A stretch of DNA of 64,000 nucleotides from Pluralibacter sp. UBA7423. Lineage in GTDB: Bacteria > Pseudomonadota > Gammaproteobacteria > Enterobacterales > Enterobacteriaceae. Each line of letters begins with the position of its first letter. The stretch's first letter is position 1. The translations under genes were made by a program, and so were the position numbers. Below, one piece after another: positions 54,701 through 64,000 of the stretch. The notes under the pieces were generated by a model. The model saw nothing but the letters and a program-made list of their open reading frames with translations, did not search any database and had not been told where the DNA came from. Where the stretch lies: the NCBI GenBank assembly GCA_002470465.1, contig DKMD01000018.1, positions 1 to 64,000 of the forward strand. The letters run 5' to 3'.

Positions 54701-57145
54701 TTATGCGGCTTCAATCTTGCGCACTTTTTCCGGGAGCTTTACCGGTTTTGTGGCCAGTGCGTCAGGTTCGAAGTCGTCCACGTTGATGCTGCGCAGGCGG
54801 CTCTCTTCGGCTTTCGTCAGAACGGCAGCTTCTTCCTGGTCAATCAGCCCTTTCGCCAGCGCGTTGCGGGCCAGCTCATCAAGTCGGGTGAACGGCAGGT
54901 TCTTGCCAATCTCTTTGCAGATCCGCTGGTGGATAGGATCGGCAGCCATCACGTCAATCAGTGCTGATTCCAGCAGACCCACCGGGTTGTGCTCGCTCGG
55001 CGTCAGGTACTGGCCGCGACCGATGCGTGAACGGGTGGCGCTTGGTACCTGCAGGATTTTCGCCACGGCGTGATCCAGTTTGTCAGAAGGTGCGGCGTAG
55101 TGGCGGCCCGTCGGGAAGATAACGAAGCGCATCACGCCTGCCACGAACCCGTTCGGGAAGTTGCGCAGCAGGTCATCAATGGCCTGTTCTGCCTGATGCA
55201 GCGCGTCCTGAACGCCCCAGTGAACCAGCGGCAGATCCGCTTCGTTCCGGCCTTCATCGTCATAGCGTTTCAGCACGGCAGAGGCCAGGTAGAGCTGGCT
55301 CAGCACGTCGCCCAGGCGGGCTGAGATGCGCTCGCGACGCTTCAGGCTGCCGCCAAGTACCGCCATCGACACATCTGACAGCAGCGCCAGGTTCGCGCTC
55401 AGGCGGTTCAGGTGTTGATAGTAACGACGGGTGGCATCGTGGGTTGGCGTGCTGCTGGTCAGGCCGCGAGTCAGGCCGAGCCAGAAGCTGCGCACTTTAT
55501 TGCTGCCCACGTGGCCGATATGTTTGAACAGCAGCTGGTCGAACGCGTCCAGGTCTTTATTCTGCGCGGCGGCCATCTCTTCGAGCACGTACGGATGGCA
55601 GCGGATGGCGCCCTGGCCGAAGATCATCATGCTGCGGGTCAGGATGTTGGCACCTTCCACAGTGATGGCAATTGGTGCGCCCTGATAAGCACGGGCGAGG
55701 AAGTTGCCTTCGCCGAGCATAATGCCTTTCCCACCGGTGATGTCCATCGCATCAATGATTGACTGCTGGCCGCGGTGGGTACAGTGATACTTCACAATTG
55801 CTGACAGCACCGCCGGTTTTTCACCGAGCATAATGCCATAGGTAATCAGGGATGCAGCAGCATCCATTACGTAGGCGTTGCCGGCGATACGCGCGAGCGG
55901 CTCTTCAATCCCTTCCATCTTGCCGATGGAGATTTTGAACTGACGGCGAATGTGGGCATAGGCACCCGTCGCCATCGCCACGGATTTCACGCCGCCCGTA
56001 GAGTTAGACGGCAGGGTAATGCCGCGGCCCACGGAGAGACATTCCACCAGCATACGCCAGCCCTGACCGGCCATTTTTGGCCCGCCGATGATGAAGTCGA
56101 TCGGCACAAAAATATCCTGACCGCGGGTTGGACCGTTCTGGAACGGTACGTTCAACGGGAAGTGACGACGGCCAATTTCCACGCCCGGCGTGCCGGTTGG
56201 GATCAGCGCACAGGTGATGCCTAAATCCTCTTCGCCGCCGAGCAGTTTGTCCGGGTCGGAAAGTTTGAACGCCAGGCCCAGCACGGTGGCGATAGGGGCC
56301 AGCGTGATGTAGCGCTTGTTCCAGGTCAGGCGCATGCCAAGCACCTGCTCGCCCTGCCATTCACCCATGCAGACCACGCCGGTATCCGGAATAGCGCCCG
56401 CATCGGAACCCGCTTCAGGGCTGGTCAGCGCGAAGCATGGAATTTCCTGACCGCGTGCCAGACGCGGCAGATAATGATTTTTCTGCTCGTCGGTGCCGTA
56501 ATGTTGCAGCAGCTCGCCCGGGCCTAAGGAGTTCGGTACACCGACGGTGATCGCCAGGATCCCGGAGACGCCGGAGAGTTTTTGCAGCACGCGGGACTGT
56601 GCGTAAGCGGAGAATTCCAGGCCGCCGTACTCTTTCTTGATGATCATCGCGAAGAAGCGATGTTCTTTCAGATACGCCCACAGCTCTGGCGGCAGATCGG
56701 CCATTTCGTGGGTGATTTCAAAGTCGTTTGCCATGCGGCACGCTTCTTCTACCGGCCCGTCGATAAAGGCCTGCTCTTCCGGCGTCAGGTGCGGCTGAGG
56801 ATAGTTGTGCAGCTTTTTCCAGTCCGGATTACCCTGGAACAGATCGCCTTCCCACCAGGTGGTGCCCGCATCAATTGCTTCTTTTTCGGTGCGGGACATC
56901 GGCGGCATAACTTTGCTGAAGGTGCGGAACACCGGCGCGGAAATCATCGATTTACGCATTGGCGTCAGGTTGAACGGCAGCAGGATAATGGCCAGCGGCA
57001 CCAGCAGCCAGATATTCCATAGCCCGACAGCGCCCAGCGCACCGGTCCAGACCAGCAGAACAAGGCTGCTCAGCAGCAGGTTAACCCGATGATAGAACAG
57101 CACCCCGAGTAACACGATGGTTGCAACAATACTCAAAATCATCAT
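54701..57145 (-). CDS. fadE: Acyl-CoA dehydrogenase FadE
   Basis: An 814-residue acyl-CoA dehydrogenase that catalyses the first step of fatty-acid beta-oxidation. The N-terminus carries two hydrophobic segments ([17 protein letters not shown] and [15 protein letters not shown]), which associate it with the inner membrane, before the dehydrogenase domains ([35 protein letters not shown]). The length equals E. coli FadE (YafH). A FadR operator lies 23 bases upstream of the start, so repression by FadR and release by long-chain acyl-CoA are expected. Confidence 0.96.
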   Translation of the reverse strand: MMILSIVATIVLLGVLFYHRVNLLLSSLVLLVWTGALGAVGLWNIWLLVPLAIILLPFNLTPMRKSMISAPVFRTFSKVMPPMSRTEKEAIDAGTTWWEGDLFQGNPDWKKLHNYPQPHLTPEEQAFIDGPVEEACRMANDFEITHEMADLPPELWAYLKEHRFFAMIIKKEYGGLEFSAYAQSRVLQKLSGVSGILAITVGVPNSLGPGELLQHYGTDEQKNHYLPRLARGQEIPCFALTSPEAGSDAGAIPDTGVVCMGEWQGEQVLGMRLTWNKRYITLAPIATVLGLAFKLSDPDKLLGGEEDLGITCALIPTGTPGVEIGRRHFPLNVPFQNGPTRGQDIFVPIDFIIGGPKMAGQGWRMLVECLSVGRGITLPSNSTGGVKSVAMATGAYAHIRRQFKISIGKMEGIEEPLARIAGNAYVMDAAASLITYGIMLGEKPAVLSAIVKYHCTHRGQQSIIDAMDITGGKGIMLGEGNFLARAYQGAPIAITVEGANILTRSMMIFGQGAIRCHPYVLEEMAAAQNKDLDAFDQLLFKHIGHVGSNKVRSFWLGLTRGLTSSTPTHDATRRYYQHLNRLSANLALLSDVSMAVLGGSLKRRERISARLGDVLSQLYLASAVLKRYDDEGRNEADLPLVHWGVQDALHQAEQAIDDLLRNFPNGFVAGVMRFVIFPTGRHYAAPSDKLDHAVAKILQVPSATRSRIGRGQYLTPSEHNPVGLLESALIDVMAADPIHQRICKEIGKNLPFTRLDELARNALAKGLIDQEEAAVLTKAEESRLRSINVDDFEPDALATKPVKLPEKVRKIEAA

Positions 57146-57167
57146 AAAGAAATGCTCCCTTGCTTGT

Positions 57168-57184
57168 AGGAGGTCTGACCACTT
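57168..57184 (-). promoter_or_regulatory. FadR operator upstream of fadE
   Basis: Read on the minus strand the 17 bases are aagtggtcagacctcct. This matches the FadR consensus with the core tggtcagacct and resembles the known E. coli fadE operator. It lies 23 bases before the fadE ATG, so bound FadR would block initiation. Confidence 0.82.
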
Positions 57185-57382
57185 GTGATGATATGGTTGT
57201 AGTGGATGTTATTTCTTTTATCAATGTGTTTACAAAATAATTACAACCCAGCTCACACTGTTGCCGCATTCGGGGGCACGGAAAATCAAAAGCGGGGTGG
57301 ATTACGCAGGGGAGTGCTTCTCGCGTCAGCCGCTATCCGTTACACTGCTGAGGTTAATAATCAAAGCGGAAGGACATTCCTC

Positions 57383-57964
57383 ATGTACCAGGATCTGATT
57401 CGTAATGAACTGAACGAAGCCGCAGAAACGCTGGCTAATTTCCTCGCCGATGAAGCGAACATTCACGCTATCCAGCGCGCCGCAGTACTGCTGGCGGACA
57501 GCTTTAAGGCTGGCGGGAAAGTCCTTTCCTGCGGCAACGGCGGCTCACATTGCGATGCCATGCACTTTGCCGAAGAGCTGACTGGACGCTACCGTGAAAA
57601 CCGTCCTGGCTACCCGGCGATCGCGATTTCCGACGTCAGCCATCTCTCCTGCGTGAGCAACGACTTCGGTTACGAATACGTCTTCTCCCGTTACGTGGAA
57701 TCCGTTGGCCGTACCGGCGACGTTCTGTTTGGTATCTCCACCTCCGGTAATTCCGGCAACGTTATTAAAGCGATTGAAGCGGCGCGCGCGCAGGGCATGA
57801 AGGTGATCACCCTGACAGGTAAAGACGGCGGGAAAATGGCGGGTTCCGCGGACGTTGAAATTCGCGTGCCGCACTTTGGCTACGCCGATCGCATTCAGGA
57901 AATCCATATTAAGGTTATCCATATCCTGATTATGCTGATCGAAAAAGAGATGGTTAAGGCCTGA
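57383..57964 (+). CDS. gmhA: Sedoheptulose-7-phosphate isomerase GmhA
   Basis: A 193-residue SIS-domain isomerase making D-glycero-D-manno-heptose 7-phosphate for the lipopolysaccharide inner core. Signature parts are [20 protein letters not shown] and [20 protein letters not shown]. The start at 57383 ([17 protein letters not shown]) follows cggaagga; an open frame upstream adds 59 implausible codons. It is divergent from fadE and followed by REP elements and yafJ, as in E. coli (lpcA). Confidence 0.96.
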   Translation: MYQDLIRNELNEAAETLANFLADEANIHAIQRAAVLLADSFKAGGKVLSCGNGGSHCDAMHFAEELTGRYRENRPGYPAIAISDVSHLSCVSNDFGYEYVFSRYVESVGRTGDVLFGISTSGNSGNVIKAIEAARAQGMKVITLTGKDGGKMAGSADVEIRVPHFGYADRIQEIHIKVIHILIMLIEKEMVKA

Positions 57965-57973
57965 TGATGTTGT

Positions 57974-58042
57974 GTCGGGCGGCACTGCGTTTGCCCGGCC
58001 AGCAACTCAGCCCACAGGCCGGGTAAGCAACGCGCCACCCGG
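57974..58042. repeat. Pair of inverted REP elements (BIME-like)
   Basis: Two GC-rich palindromes, 57974-57999 (gtcgggc... / gcccggc) and 58018-58042 (gccgggt / acccggc), lie head to head between gmhA and yafJ. Their sequence resembles the REP at 49381, as expected of one genomic family. Confidence 0.8.
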
Positions 58043-58071
58043 CGCTGCCTGAAAGCGCTAAGAGGTGATTT

Positions 58072-58839
58072 ATGTGCGAACTGCTCGGGATGAGCGCCAA
58101 TGTGCCAACCGATATCTGCTTCAGCTTTACCGGGCTGGTACAGCGCGGTGGCGGCACCGGGCCGCATAAAGATGGCTGGGGAATTACCTTCTATGAGGGT
58201 AAAGGCTGCCGCACGTTTAAGGATCCGCAACCGAGCTTTCAGTCGCCGATTGCCCGGTTGGTGCAGGACTATCCGATCAAATCCTGCTCCGTCATTGCCC
58301 ATATTCGCCAGGCGAACCGCGGCGAAGTGGCGCTGGAGAATACCCATCCCTTTACCCGCGAGCTTTGGGGCCGCAACTGGACCTACGCCCACAACGGGCA
58401 GCTGACGGGGTATAAATCGCTGGAAACCGGTCAGTTCCGCCCGGTAGGCGAAACCGACAGCGAAAAGGCCTTCTGCTGGCTGCTGCACAAACTCACTACA
58501 CGCTACCCACGTACGCCGGGCAACATGAACGCAGTATTCAAATATATTGCGACGCTTGCGGGTGAGCTGCGCGAAAAGGGCGTGTTCAATATGCTGTTGT
58601 CGGATGGGCGCTACGTAATGGCGTTTTGCTCGACCAATCTGTACTGGATCACGCGTCGTGCGCCGTTTGGGGTGGCAACGCTGCTGGATCAGGATGTGGA
58701 AATTGATTTTCAGCGGGAAACCACACCGAACGATGTGGTCACCGTGATTGCCACACAGCCGTTAACCGGCAATGAAACCTGGCACAAGATTATGCCAGGC
58801 GAGTGGGCGTTATTTTGCCTGGGGGAGCGTGTAGTTTGA
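58072..58839 (+). CDS. yafJ: Class II glutamine amidotransferase-like protein YafJ
   Basis: A 255-residue Ntn-type amidohydrolase. Cys2 after the initiator Met would be the N-terminal nucleophile ([20 protein letters not shown]), and the glutamine-site motifs [12 protein letters not shown] and [16 protein letters not shown] follow. No synthase domain is attached, so the acceptor substrate is unknown. It overlaps the 3' end of yafK, which reads the other way, by 30 bases. Confidence 0.92.
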   Translation: MCELLGMSANVPTDICFSFTGLVQRGGGTGPHKDGWGITFYEGKGCRTFKDPQPSFQSPIARLVQDYPIKSCSVIAHIRQANRGEVALENTHPFTRELWGRNWTYAHNGQLTGYKSLETGQFRPVGETDSEKAFCWLLHKLTTRYPRTPGNMNAVFKYIATLAGELREKGVFNMLLSDGRYVMAFCSTNLYWITRRAPFGVATLLDQDVEIDFQRETTPNDVVTVIATQPLTGNETWHKIMPGEWALFCLGERVV

Positions 58840-59547
58840 CACGAGCTGCGAGCGCACCTCGTGGCTCAGCGGCTTGCTGACAACATAGCGTCCGTTGACG
58901 ACGGAAACCGTTGGCGGCTTATGCGTCTGCTGGAAGTAGTCATATCCCGGCTTCAGCTGTGACCAGAAGTCTTTATAGTATGAATATTTGTGGCGTTCCA
59001 TGTTGGCGTCGGTCATGCGGAACGGGTAAATGCTCACCTGCACGCTTGACTGACCAAACACCAGCGCGCCGGTCACGAACTGGAAAATCTCATCAATACC
59101 GGTATCGGTCATGGCGTAGCAGCCAATCGACACGCAGGCACCGTGGATCATCAGGTATTTCCCTTCATAGCCGTGTGCCTGATCGTAGGCATTTGGAAAG
59201 CCGATGTTGATGGCTTTATAGAAGCGGCTGTCGGGTTTGAGCTGACTGCGGGAGACGTTATAAAAGCCTTCCGGAGATTTGAAATCGCCCTGACGCTGTT
59301 TTGGCCCCAGCCCGCCGGAATAGTTGCAGATTTTGTAGCTGTCGAGCAGCTGGTACGTTTCGCCCATCTTCACGTAAAGATCAAGGGTGCGTTCTTCTTT
59401 GAAGATCTGGATATAAACCGGTGAGCCCATCAGCTGCTGCTTGTATTCTTTGCTGACTGGCGTGGTCGAGCTGGAGCTGCTCAGCAAACCGGCAAATGAC
59501 ATGCACGGGATCAACAGCATCGCAAGTAACAATGCGATTTTGCGCAT
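58810..59547 (-). CDS. yafK: L,D-transpeptidase-family amidase YafK (DpaA/LdtF)
   Basis: A 245-residue periplasmic YkuD-domain protein with signal peptide [20 protein letters not shown]. The catalytic motif is [18 protein letters not shown], with the active Cys in SIGC. In E. coli this protein detaches the Braun lipoprotein from peptidoglycan rather than forming crosslinks. The 3' end overlaps convergent yafJ by 30 bases. Confidence 0.93.
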   Translation of the reverse strand: MRKIALLLAMLLIPCMSFAGLLSSSSSTTPVSKEYKQQLMGSPVYIQIFKEERTLDLYVKMGETYQLLDSYKICNYSGGLGPKQRQGDFKSPEGFYNVSRSQLKPDSRFYKAINIGFPNAYDQAHGYEGKYLMIHGACVSIGCYAMTDTGIDEIFQFVTGALVFGQSSVQVSIYPFRMTDANMERHKYSYYKDFWSQLKPGYDYFQQTHKPPTVSVVNGRYVVSKPLSHEVRSQLVSNYTLPQAK

Positions 59548-59935
59548 ACTACATGTTCCTTGATAAAACGGTGAAGAGAGGCCGGGAGGCCAAAATAAAC
59601 CCGGAATCAGAATTGTCCTGAATTGGTGCGCTCACATTAGCATCACCAAAGTTTTTCGCAAGTCCGGACTGCGCGGTTTACAAATAAGTTTTACGTTATA
59701 AACCGTTTTTCTGCTCAAATCTGTCAGAACTTTGCGTATTTGCTCGCAAATACTGGCCTGCAAACCGCGCAAATGCTGCTTTCGAGCGACTCATCCTGTA
59801 AACTTCTTCGGTCTTACGATCAGGTTAAGAAAGGATGCTTTACTCTCATCGCACTGCCGCCAGCAGCGCCCTCTGGCCCTGGCTTTTCCTTTCTTATTTC
59901 TTCTTTCTACGCTGGGTTTTAGTGACAGTAACGAC
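59548..59935. promoter_or_regulatory. Promoter region of yafK and the nqr operon with an 18-base palindrome
   Basis: This 388-base divergent region holds no gene. At 59736-59753 there is a near-perfect palindrome (gtatttgc-tc-gcaaatac), and the half-site cgcaaat recurs near 59769. It lies about 180 bases upstream of nqrA and could be a regulator-binding site. The frame open upstream of nqrA here is not coding. No strong ribosome-binding site precedes the nqrA ATG. Confidence 0.45.
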
Positions 59936-61279
59936 ATGATTAAAATTACAAAAGGGTTGAATCTGCCTATCGCAGGCGTGCCTTCGCAGGAGACTGCCGA
60001 AAGCGTAAAGATCACACGCATTGCCGTTCTGGGAGAAGAGTTTATCGGCATGCGCCCTTTAATGGCGGTGCAGGAAGGCGACCGTGTGCGTAAAGGGCAA
60101 GTGCTTTTTGAAGATAAAAAGACGCCCGGCGTATGTTTTACCGCTCCGGCAAGCGGTGTGGTCAGCGCCATTCACCGTGGCGAACGCCGCGTGCTGCAGG
60201 CCGTGGTCATTGATATCGACGGTGAAGACGCGATTGCGTTTCCACGCACGGAGGCCGCGGAACTCGTTCGGCTGGATCGCGAAGCGGTGCAGCAGCAACT
60301 GCTGGCGTCCGGTTTATGGACCAGCCTGCGCACGCGGCCTTTCAGCAAAATTCCGGTACCGGCAAGCGTGCCAGCGGCGATTTTTGTCACCGCTATTGAT
60401 ACCAACCCGCTGGCCGCCGATCCGCTGCCCATCATCTTTCAGCATCGCGAAGCCTTTAATGCGGGCTTAACGGCGTTGACGCGCCTGACGGACGGCAAAG
60501 TGCACGTCTGCCAGGCAAGCGGCGGCATACTGGGCGGGCATCCCGTCGGCCAGGTCACCTTCAATACCTTCACCGGACCGCATCCGGCAGGCCTTCCGGG
60601 CACGCACATCCATTTTCTCGAACCGGTCAGCCTGACGAAGCAGGTCTGGCATCTGAATTATCAGGATGTTATCGCCATCGGCAAGCTGTTCGTGGAGGGC
60701 GAGCTGTGGACGGAGCGCGTTATCTCTCTTGCCGGGCCGCAGGTGAAAACGCCGCGCCTGGTGAAAACTCAGCTTGGCGCAAGCCTTGAACAGCTGACGG
60801 CAGGTGAACTTGCTGAGGGTGAAAACAGGGTTATTTCCGGATCGGTGCTGAGCGGGACGCGTGCGCTGGGGCCATATGCGTTCCTCGGCCGCTACCACCT
60901 GCAGGTGAGCGTAGTGAAAGAAGGGCGTGAGAAAGAGCTGTTTGGCTGGGTGATGCCCGGCAAAGACAAATTCTCTGTTACCCGTACCACGCTCGGCCAT
61001 TTTCTCAAGCGCAAGCTGTTCAGCTTCTCCACGGACACTCACGGCGGCGAACGGGCGATGGTGCCCATTGGCAACTACGAGCGCGTGATGCCGCTGGATA
61101 TTTTACCGACGCACCTGCTCCGCGATTTGCTGGCTGGCGATACCGACAGCGCGCAGGCGCTGGGCTGTCTCGAACTTGACGAAGAAGATCTGGCGCTTTG
61201 CACCTATGTTTGCCCGGCAAAATATGAATACGGCCCGGCGCTGCGTGAGGTCTTAACCCGCATTGAGCAGGAAGGATAA
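59936..61279 (+). CDS. nqrA: Na+-translocating NADH:quinone reductase subunit A
   Basis: A 447-residue peripheral subunit involved in quinone binding. I place the start at 59936 ([18 protein letters not shown]), which is the family N-terminus; the frame is open 68 codons upstream. Typical segments are [32 protein letters not shown] and [20 protein letters not shown] at the C-terminus. It is the first gene of nqrABCDE. Na+-NQR pumps sodium outward while oxidising NADH. E. coli K-12 does not have it, but Klebsiella and others do. Confidence 0.95.
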   Translation: MIKITKGLNLPIAGVPSQETAESVKITRIAVLGEEFIGMRPLMAVQEGDRVRKGQVLFEDKKTPGVCFTAPASGVVSAIHRGERRVLQAVVIDIDGEDAIAFPRTEAAELVRLDREAVQQQLLASGLWTSLRTRPFSKIPVPASVPAAIFVTAIDTNPLAADPLPIIFQHREAFNAGLTALTRLTDGKVHVCQASGGILGGHPVGQVTFNTFTGPHPAGLPGTHIHFLEPVSLTKQVWHLNYQDVIAIGKLFVEGELWTERVISLAGPQVKTPRLVKTQLGASLEQLTAGELAEGENRVISGSVLSGTRALGPYAFLGRYHLQVSVVKEGREKELFGWVMPGKDKFSVTRTTLGHFLKRKLFSFSTDTHGGERAMVPIGNYERVMPLDILPTHLLRDLLAGDTDSAQALGCLELDEEDLALCTYVCPAKYEYGPALREVLTRIEQEG

Positions 61280-61282
61280 ATG

Positions 61283-62521
61283 ATGGGTTTGAAAAATCTG
61301 CTGGAAAAAATTGAGCCGCACTTTACCCAAGGTGGCAGGCTGGAGAAGTATTACCCGCTGTATGAAGCGGCGGCGACTATTTTCTACACGCCGGGTCAGG
61401 TGACCAGAGGGGCATCGCACGTTCGTGATGCCATCGATCTCAAACGCATGATGATCCTGGTATGGCTGGCGGTATTCCCGGCCATGTTCTGGGGTATGTA
61501 CAACGTCGGGCTGCAAACCCTTCCGGCTTTGCACAAGCTTTACGGCGTGGAACAGCTGCAGCAGGTGATTGCCAGCCACTGGCACTACAGCGTGGCACAG
61601 TGGCTGGGCGTGAGCTTCGCGCCAGATGCGGGCTGGCTCAGCATGATGGGATTAGGCGCGGTCTTCTTCCTGCCCATTTATCTGACCGTATTCATCGTCG
61701 GCGGCTTCTGGGAAGTGCTGTTTGCCATCGTGCGCAAACATGAAATCAATGAAGGCTTCTTTGTCACCTCCATTTTGTTCGCGCTGATTGTGCCACCCAC
61801 GCTGCCGCTGTGGCAGGCGGCGCTCGGCATCAGCTTTGGCGTAGTGATCGGCAAGGAGATTTTTGGCGGAACCGGACGTAATTTCCTCAACCCTGCACTG
61901 GCGGGGCGTGCGTTTCTGTTCTTCGCCTATCCAGCGCAAATCTCTGGCGATCTGGTGTGGACGGCAGCGGATGGCTTCTCAGGTGCAACGCCGCTTTCCC
62001 AATGGGCAAGCCATGGCGGAGAAGCGCTGGTGAACGTTACCACCGGGCAGCCCGTCACCTGGATGGATGCCTTCCTCGGTAACATTCCAGGTTCAATTGG
62101 TGAAGTCTCCACGCTGATGATTTTGCTCGGCGGCGCGCTCATTATTTTCGGTCGTATTGCTTCCTGGCGCATCGTCGCGGGCGTGATGCTCGGTATGATA
62201 GCGACAGCCACCCTGTTCAACTTTATCGGCTCCGCGACTAACCCAATGTTTGCCATGCCGTGGTACTGGCATCTGGTGCTCGGCGGGTTTGCCTTCGGCA
62301 TGATGTTTATGGCGACGGATCCGGTTTCGGCATCCTTTACCGACAAAGGGAAATGGGCCTACGGCGCGCTGATTGGCGTGATGTGCGTGCTAATCCGCGT
62401 GGTTAACCCGGCGTATCCGGAAGGCATGATGCTGGCCATTCTGTTTGCCAACCTCTTTGCACCGCTGTTCGATTACCTGGTGGTGCAGGCCAACATCAAG
62501 CGGAGGAAGTCGCGTGGCTGA
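61283..62521 (+). CDS. nqrB: Na+-translocating NADH:quinone reductase subunit B
   Basis: A 412-residue integral membrane subunit with about ten hydrophobic segments. The FMN attachment site is the threonine in [12 protein letters not shown], the same SGAT motif known for Vibrio NqrB. The start could be the ATG at 61280 or 61283; [14 protein letters not shown] fits the family. It follows nqrA directly and overlaps nqrC by 8 bases. Confidence 0.95.
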   Translation: MGLKNLLEKIEPHFTQGGRLEKYYPLYEAAATIFYTPGQVTRGASHVRDAIDLKRMMILVWLAVFPAMFWGMYNVGLQTLPALHKLYGVEQLQQVIASHWHYSVAQWLGVSFAPDAGWLSMMGLGAVFFLPIYLTVFIVGGFWEVLFAIVRKHEINEGFFVTSILFALIVPPTLPLWQAALGISFGVVIGKEIFGGTGRNFLNPALAGRAFLFFAYPAQISGDLVWTAADGFSGATPLSQWASHGGEALVNVTTGQPVTWMDAFLGNIPGSIGEVSTLMILLGGALIIFGRIASWRIVAGVMLGMIATATLFNFIGSATNPMFAMPWYWHLVLGGFAFGMMFMATDPVSASFTDKGKWAYGALIGVMCVLIRVVNPAYPEGMMLAILFANLFAPLFDYLVVQANIKRRKSRG

Positions 62522-63308
62522 AGTGAAAAGTAACGATAGCATCGGTAAAACGCTGCTGGTTGTGCTGGTGCTTTGCCTGGTTTGCTCCGTCATCGTGGCG
62601 GGCTCGGCGGTCGGTCTGAAGCCCCGTCAGCAGGAGCAGCGAGCGCTGGATAAGCAGCGCAATATTCTGGCTGTAGCCGGGCTGATGCAGCCGGAAATGA
62701 CGCCGGGCGACGTCGCATCGGTTTTTGCCGGGCGTATTTCTCCGCGGTTGTTGGATCTGAAAAGCGGTGCGCTGCTAGATAAAGATCCGGGCACTTTTAA
62801 CCAGGGGCTGGCGCTTAAAGATCCTGCTCAGAGCATTCAGCTGGTGGCCGGCGACGATCCGGCTGGCATTAAGCGACGGAGCAACGTGGTGGAAATCTAC
62901 CTCGTTAAAGATGCCCAGCAAAAGGTGCAGCAGGTGGTGCTGCCTGTTTACGGCAACGGCCTGTGGTCGATGATGTATGCCTTTGTGGCGCTGGATACCG
63001 ACGGACGCACGGTGAAAGGCATCACTTACTACGATCAGGGTGAAACGCCGGGGCTCGGTGGGGAAGTGGAAAACCCGGCCTGGCGTAAGCAGTTTGTCGG
63101 TAAAAAAGTGCTGGATGACAACGGCATGCCTGCGCTGAAGGTCATGAAAGGCGCGGCGCGTCCGGGCGATGAGTATGCGGTGGACGGGCTGTCCGGCGCG
63201 ACGCTGACCTCCAACGGCGTGCAGCACAGTTTTGATTTCTGGATGGGAGAGCAGGGTTTTGGGCCATTCCTCAAACAGATGCGTGAAGGAGGCCTGAACC
63301 ATGGCTGA
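62514..63308 (+). CDS. nqrC: Na+-translocating NADH:quinone reductase subunit C
   Basis: A 264-residue subunit with an N-terminal membrane helix ([20 protein letters not shown]) and a periplasmic FMN-binding domain. The covalent FMN threonine is in [14 protein letters not shown]. The GTG start at 62514 follows ggagg by 8 bases and overlaps the end of nqrB. Confidence 0.95.
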   Translation: MAEVKSNDSIGKTLLVVLVLCLVCSVIVAGSAVGLKPRQQEQRALDKQRNILAVAGLMQPEMTPGDVASVFAGRISPRLLDLKSGALLDKDPGTFNQGLALKDPAQSIQLVAGDDPAGIKRRSNVVEIYLVKDAQQKVQQVVLPVYGNGLWSMMYAFVALDTDGRTVKGITYYDQGETPGLGGEVENPAWRKQFVGKKVLDDNGMPALKVMKGAARPGDEYAVDGLSGATLTSNGVQHSFDFWMGEQGFGPFLKQMREGGLNHG

Positions 63309-63939
63309 ACTCGGTGAAATGAAAGAAGTAAAACGGGTGCTGGTGGGGCCGCTTATTGCCAATAACCCGATTGCGCTGCAGGTGCTGGGCGTCTGTTCGG
63401 CGCTGGCGGTAACGACCAGGCTGGAAACGGCCTTCGTGATGACCATTGCGGTCACGCTGGTGACGGCGTTTTCCAGCATGTTTATCTCGATGATCCGCCA
63501 CCACATTCCGAACAGCGTGCGCATTATCGTGCAGATGGCGATCATCGCCTCTCTGGTGATTGTGGTCGATCAGCTCTTACGTGCGTTCGCCTATGAAACG
63601 TCTAAACAGCTGTCGGTATTCGTTGGGCTCATCATCACCAACTGTATTGTGATGGGGCGCGCCGAAGCCTACGCCATGAAGTCGCCGCCGCTGGCGAGCT
63701 TTATGGACGGCATCGGTAACGGCCTGGGCTATGGTGCAATCCTGATGATTGTCGGGTTCCTGCGCGAGCTTATCGGCAGCGGAAAACTGTTTGGTATCAC
63801 CGTGCTGCAAACCGTGCAGAACGGCGGCTGGTATCAGCCAAACGGCCTGTTCCTGCTCGCCCCGAGCGCGTTTTTCATCATTGGTTTGCTTATCTGGGCG
63901 CTGCGCAGCTGGAAGCCGGAACAGCAGGAGAAGGAGTAA
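63301..63939 (+). CDS. nqrD: Na+-translocating NADH:quinone reductase subunit D
   Basis: A 212-residue integral membrane protein with six hydrophobic segments, part of the pair with NqrE that holds an intramembrane iron centre and the sodium pathway. The conserved cysteines in [10 protein letters not shown] and [11 protein letters not shown] are present. It overlaps nqrC by 8 bases. Confidence 0.94.
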   Translation: MAELGEMKEVKRVLVGPLIANNPIALQVLGVCSALAVTTRLETAFVMTIAVTLVTAFSSMFISMIRHHIPNSVRIIVQMAIIASLVIVVDQLLRAFAYETSKQLSVFVGLIITNCIVMGRAEAYAMKSPPLASFMDGIGNGLGYGAILMIVGFLRELIGSGKLFGITVLQTVQNGGWYQPNGLFLLAPSAFFIIGLLIWALRSWKPEQQEKE

Positions 63940-63945
63940 CTGACT

Positions 63946-64000
63946 ATGGCTCATTACCTCAGTCTTTTTGTGCGCGCGGTGTTTGTGGAAAATATGGCGC
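63946..64000 (+). CDS. nqrE: Na+-translocating NADH:quinone reductase subunit E (partial, 5' end)
   Basis: The first 18 codons (MAHYLSLFVRAVFVENMA) match the NqrE N-terminus, and the rest lies beyond the window. It starts 6 bases after nqrD, with aaggag in front. Confidence 0.88.
   Translation, partial: MAHYLSLFVRAVFVENMA

Overview
The window reads as a chromosomal segment of an Enterobacteriaceae member close to Enterobacter, Lelliottia or Klebsiella. The flanks follow the E. coli K-12 order closely: the 3' end of tRNA-Asp, dkgB, yafC, yafD, yafE, mltD, gloB, yafS, rnhA, dnaQ, tRNA-Asp (aspV position) on the left, and yafV, fadE, gmhA, yafJ, yafK on the right. On the right the segment then runs into nqrABCDE, a Na+-translocating NADH:quinone reductase operon that E. 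coli K-12 lacks. Family assignments come from reading the translated proteins; no database search was possible.

Between tRNA-Asp (9361-9437) and yafV (53758) lies about 44 kb of accessory DNA, most of it devoted to attachment to surfaces. From left to right it holds: (1) a LuxR-type regulator and a six-gene alpha-type (CS1/Tcf-like) chaperone-usher fimbria, 9.7-16.4 kb, minus strand; (2) a complete Flp/Tad type IVc pilus locus, 16.6-27.6 kb, minus strand (flp, tadV, rcpC, rcpA, rcpB, tadZ, tadA, tadB, tadC, tadD, tadE, tadF, a small unknown gene, tadG), preceded by a membrane-tethered winged-helix regulator; (3) an AT-rich stretch, 28.4-32.1 kb, with decayed coding sequence and a second LuxR-type regulator; (4) a DUF1120/Yhc-type chaperone-usher fimbria, 32.1-39.9 kb, plus strand, with five tandem paralogous pilins; (5) a 988-residue autotransporter adhesin; (6) a 5'-truncated class A acid phosphatase; (7) a MarT/FidL-like (ToxR/ToxS-style) membrane regulator pair; (8) a six-gene alpha-glucoside ABC transporter and glucosidase operon resembling the palatinose (pal) operons, minus strand.

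The logic of the island seems to be three assembled fibres plus one autotransporter, each with a candidate regulator beside it (LuxR, tethered winged helix, LuxR, MarT/FidL). No integrase, insertion sequence or second att copy was seen, so the tRNA-Asp location fits an integration hotspot but the mobility genes are gone or lie outside the window. The best leads are the five-pilin array with its alternating subfamilies and mosaic fifth copy, the hairpin between flp and tadV, the unassigned 122-residue gene next to tadG, the regulator with no periplasmic sensor, and the autotransporter plus MarT/FidL arrangement that recalls Salmonella SPI-3. I saw nothing that is clearly a new class of system.
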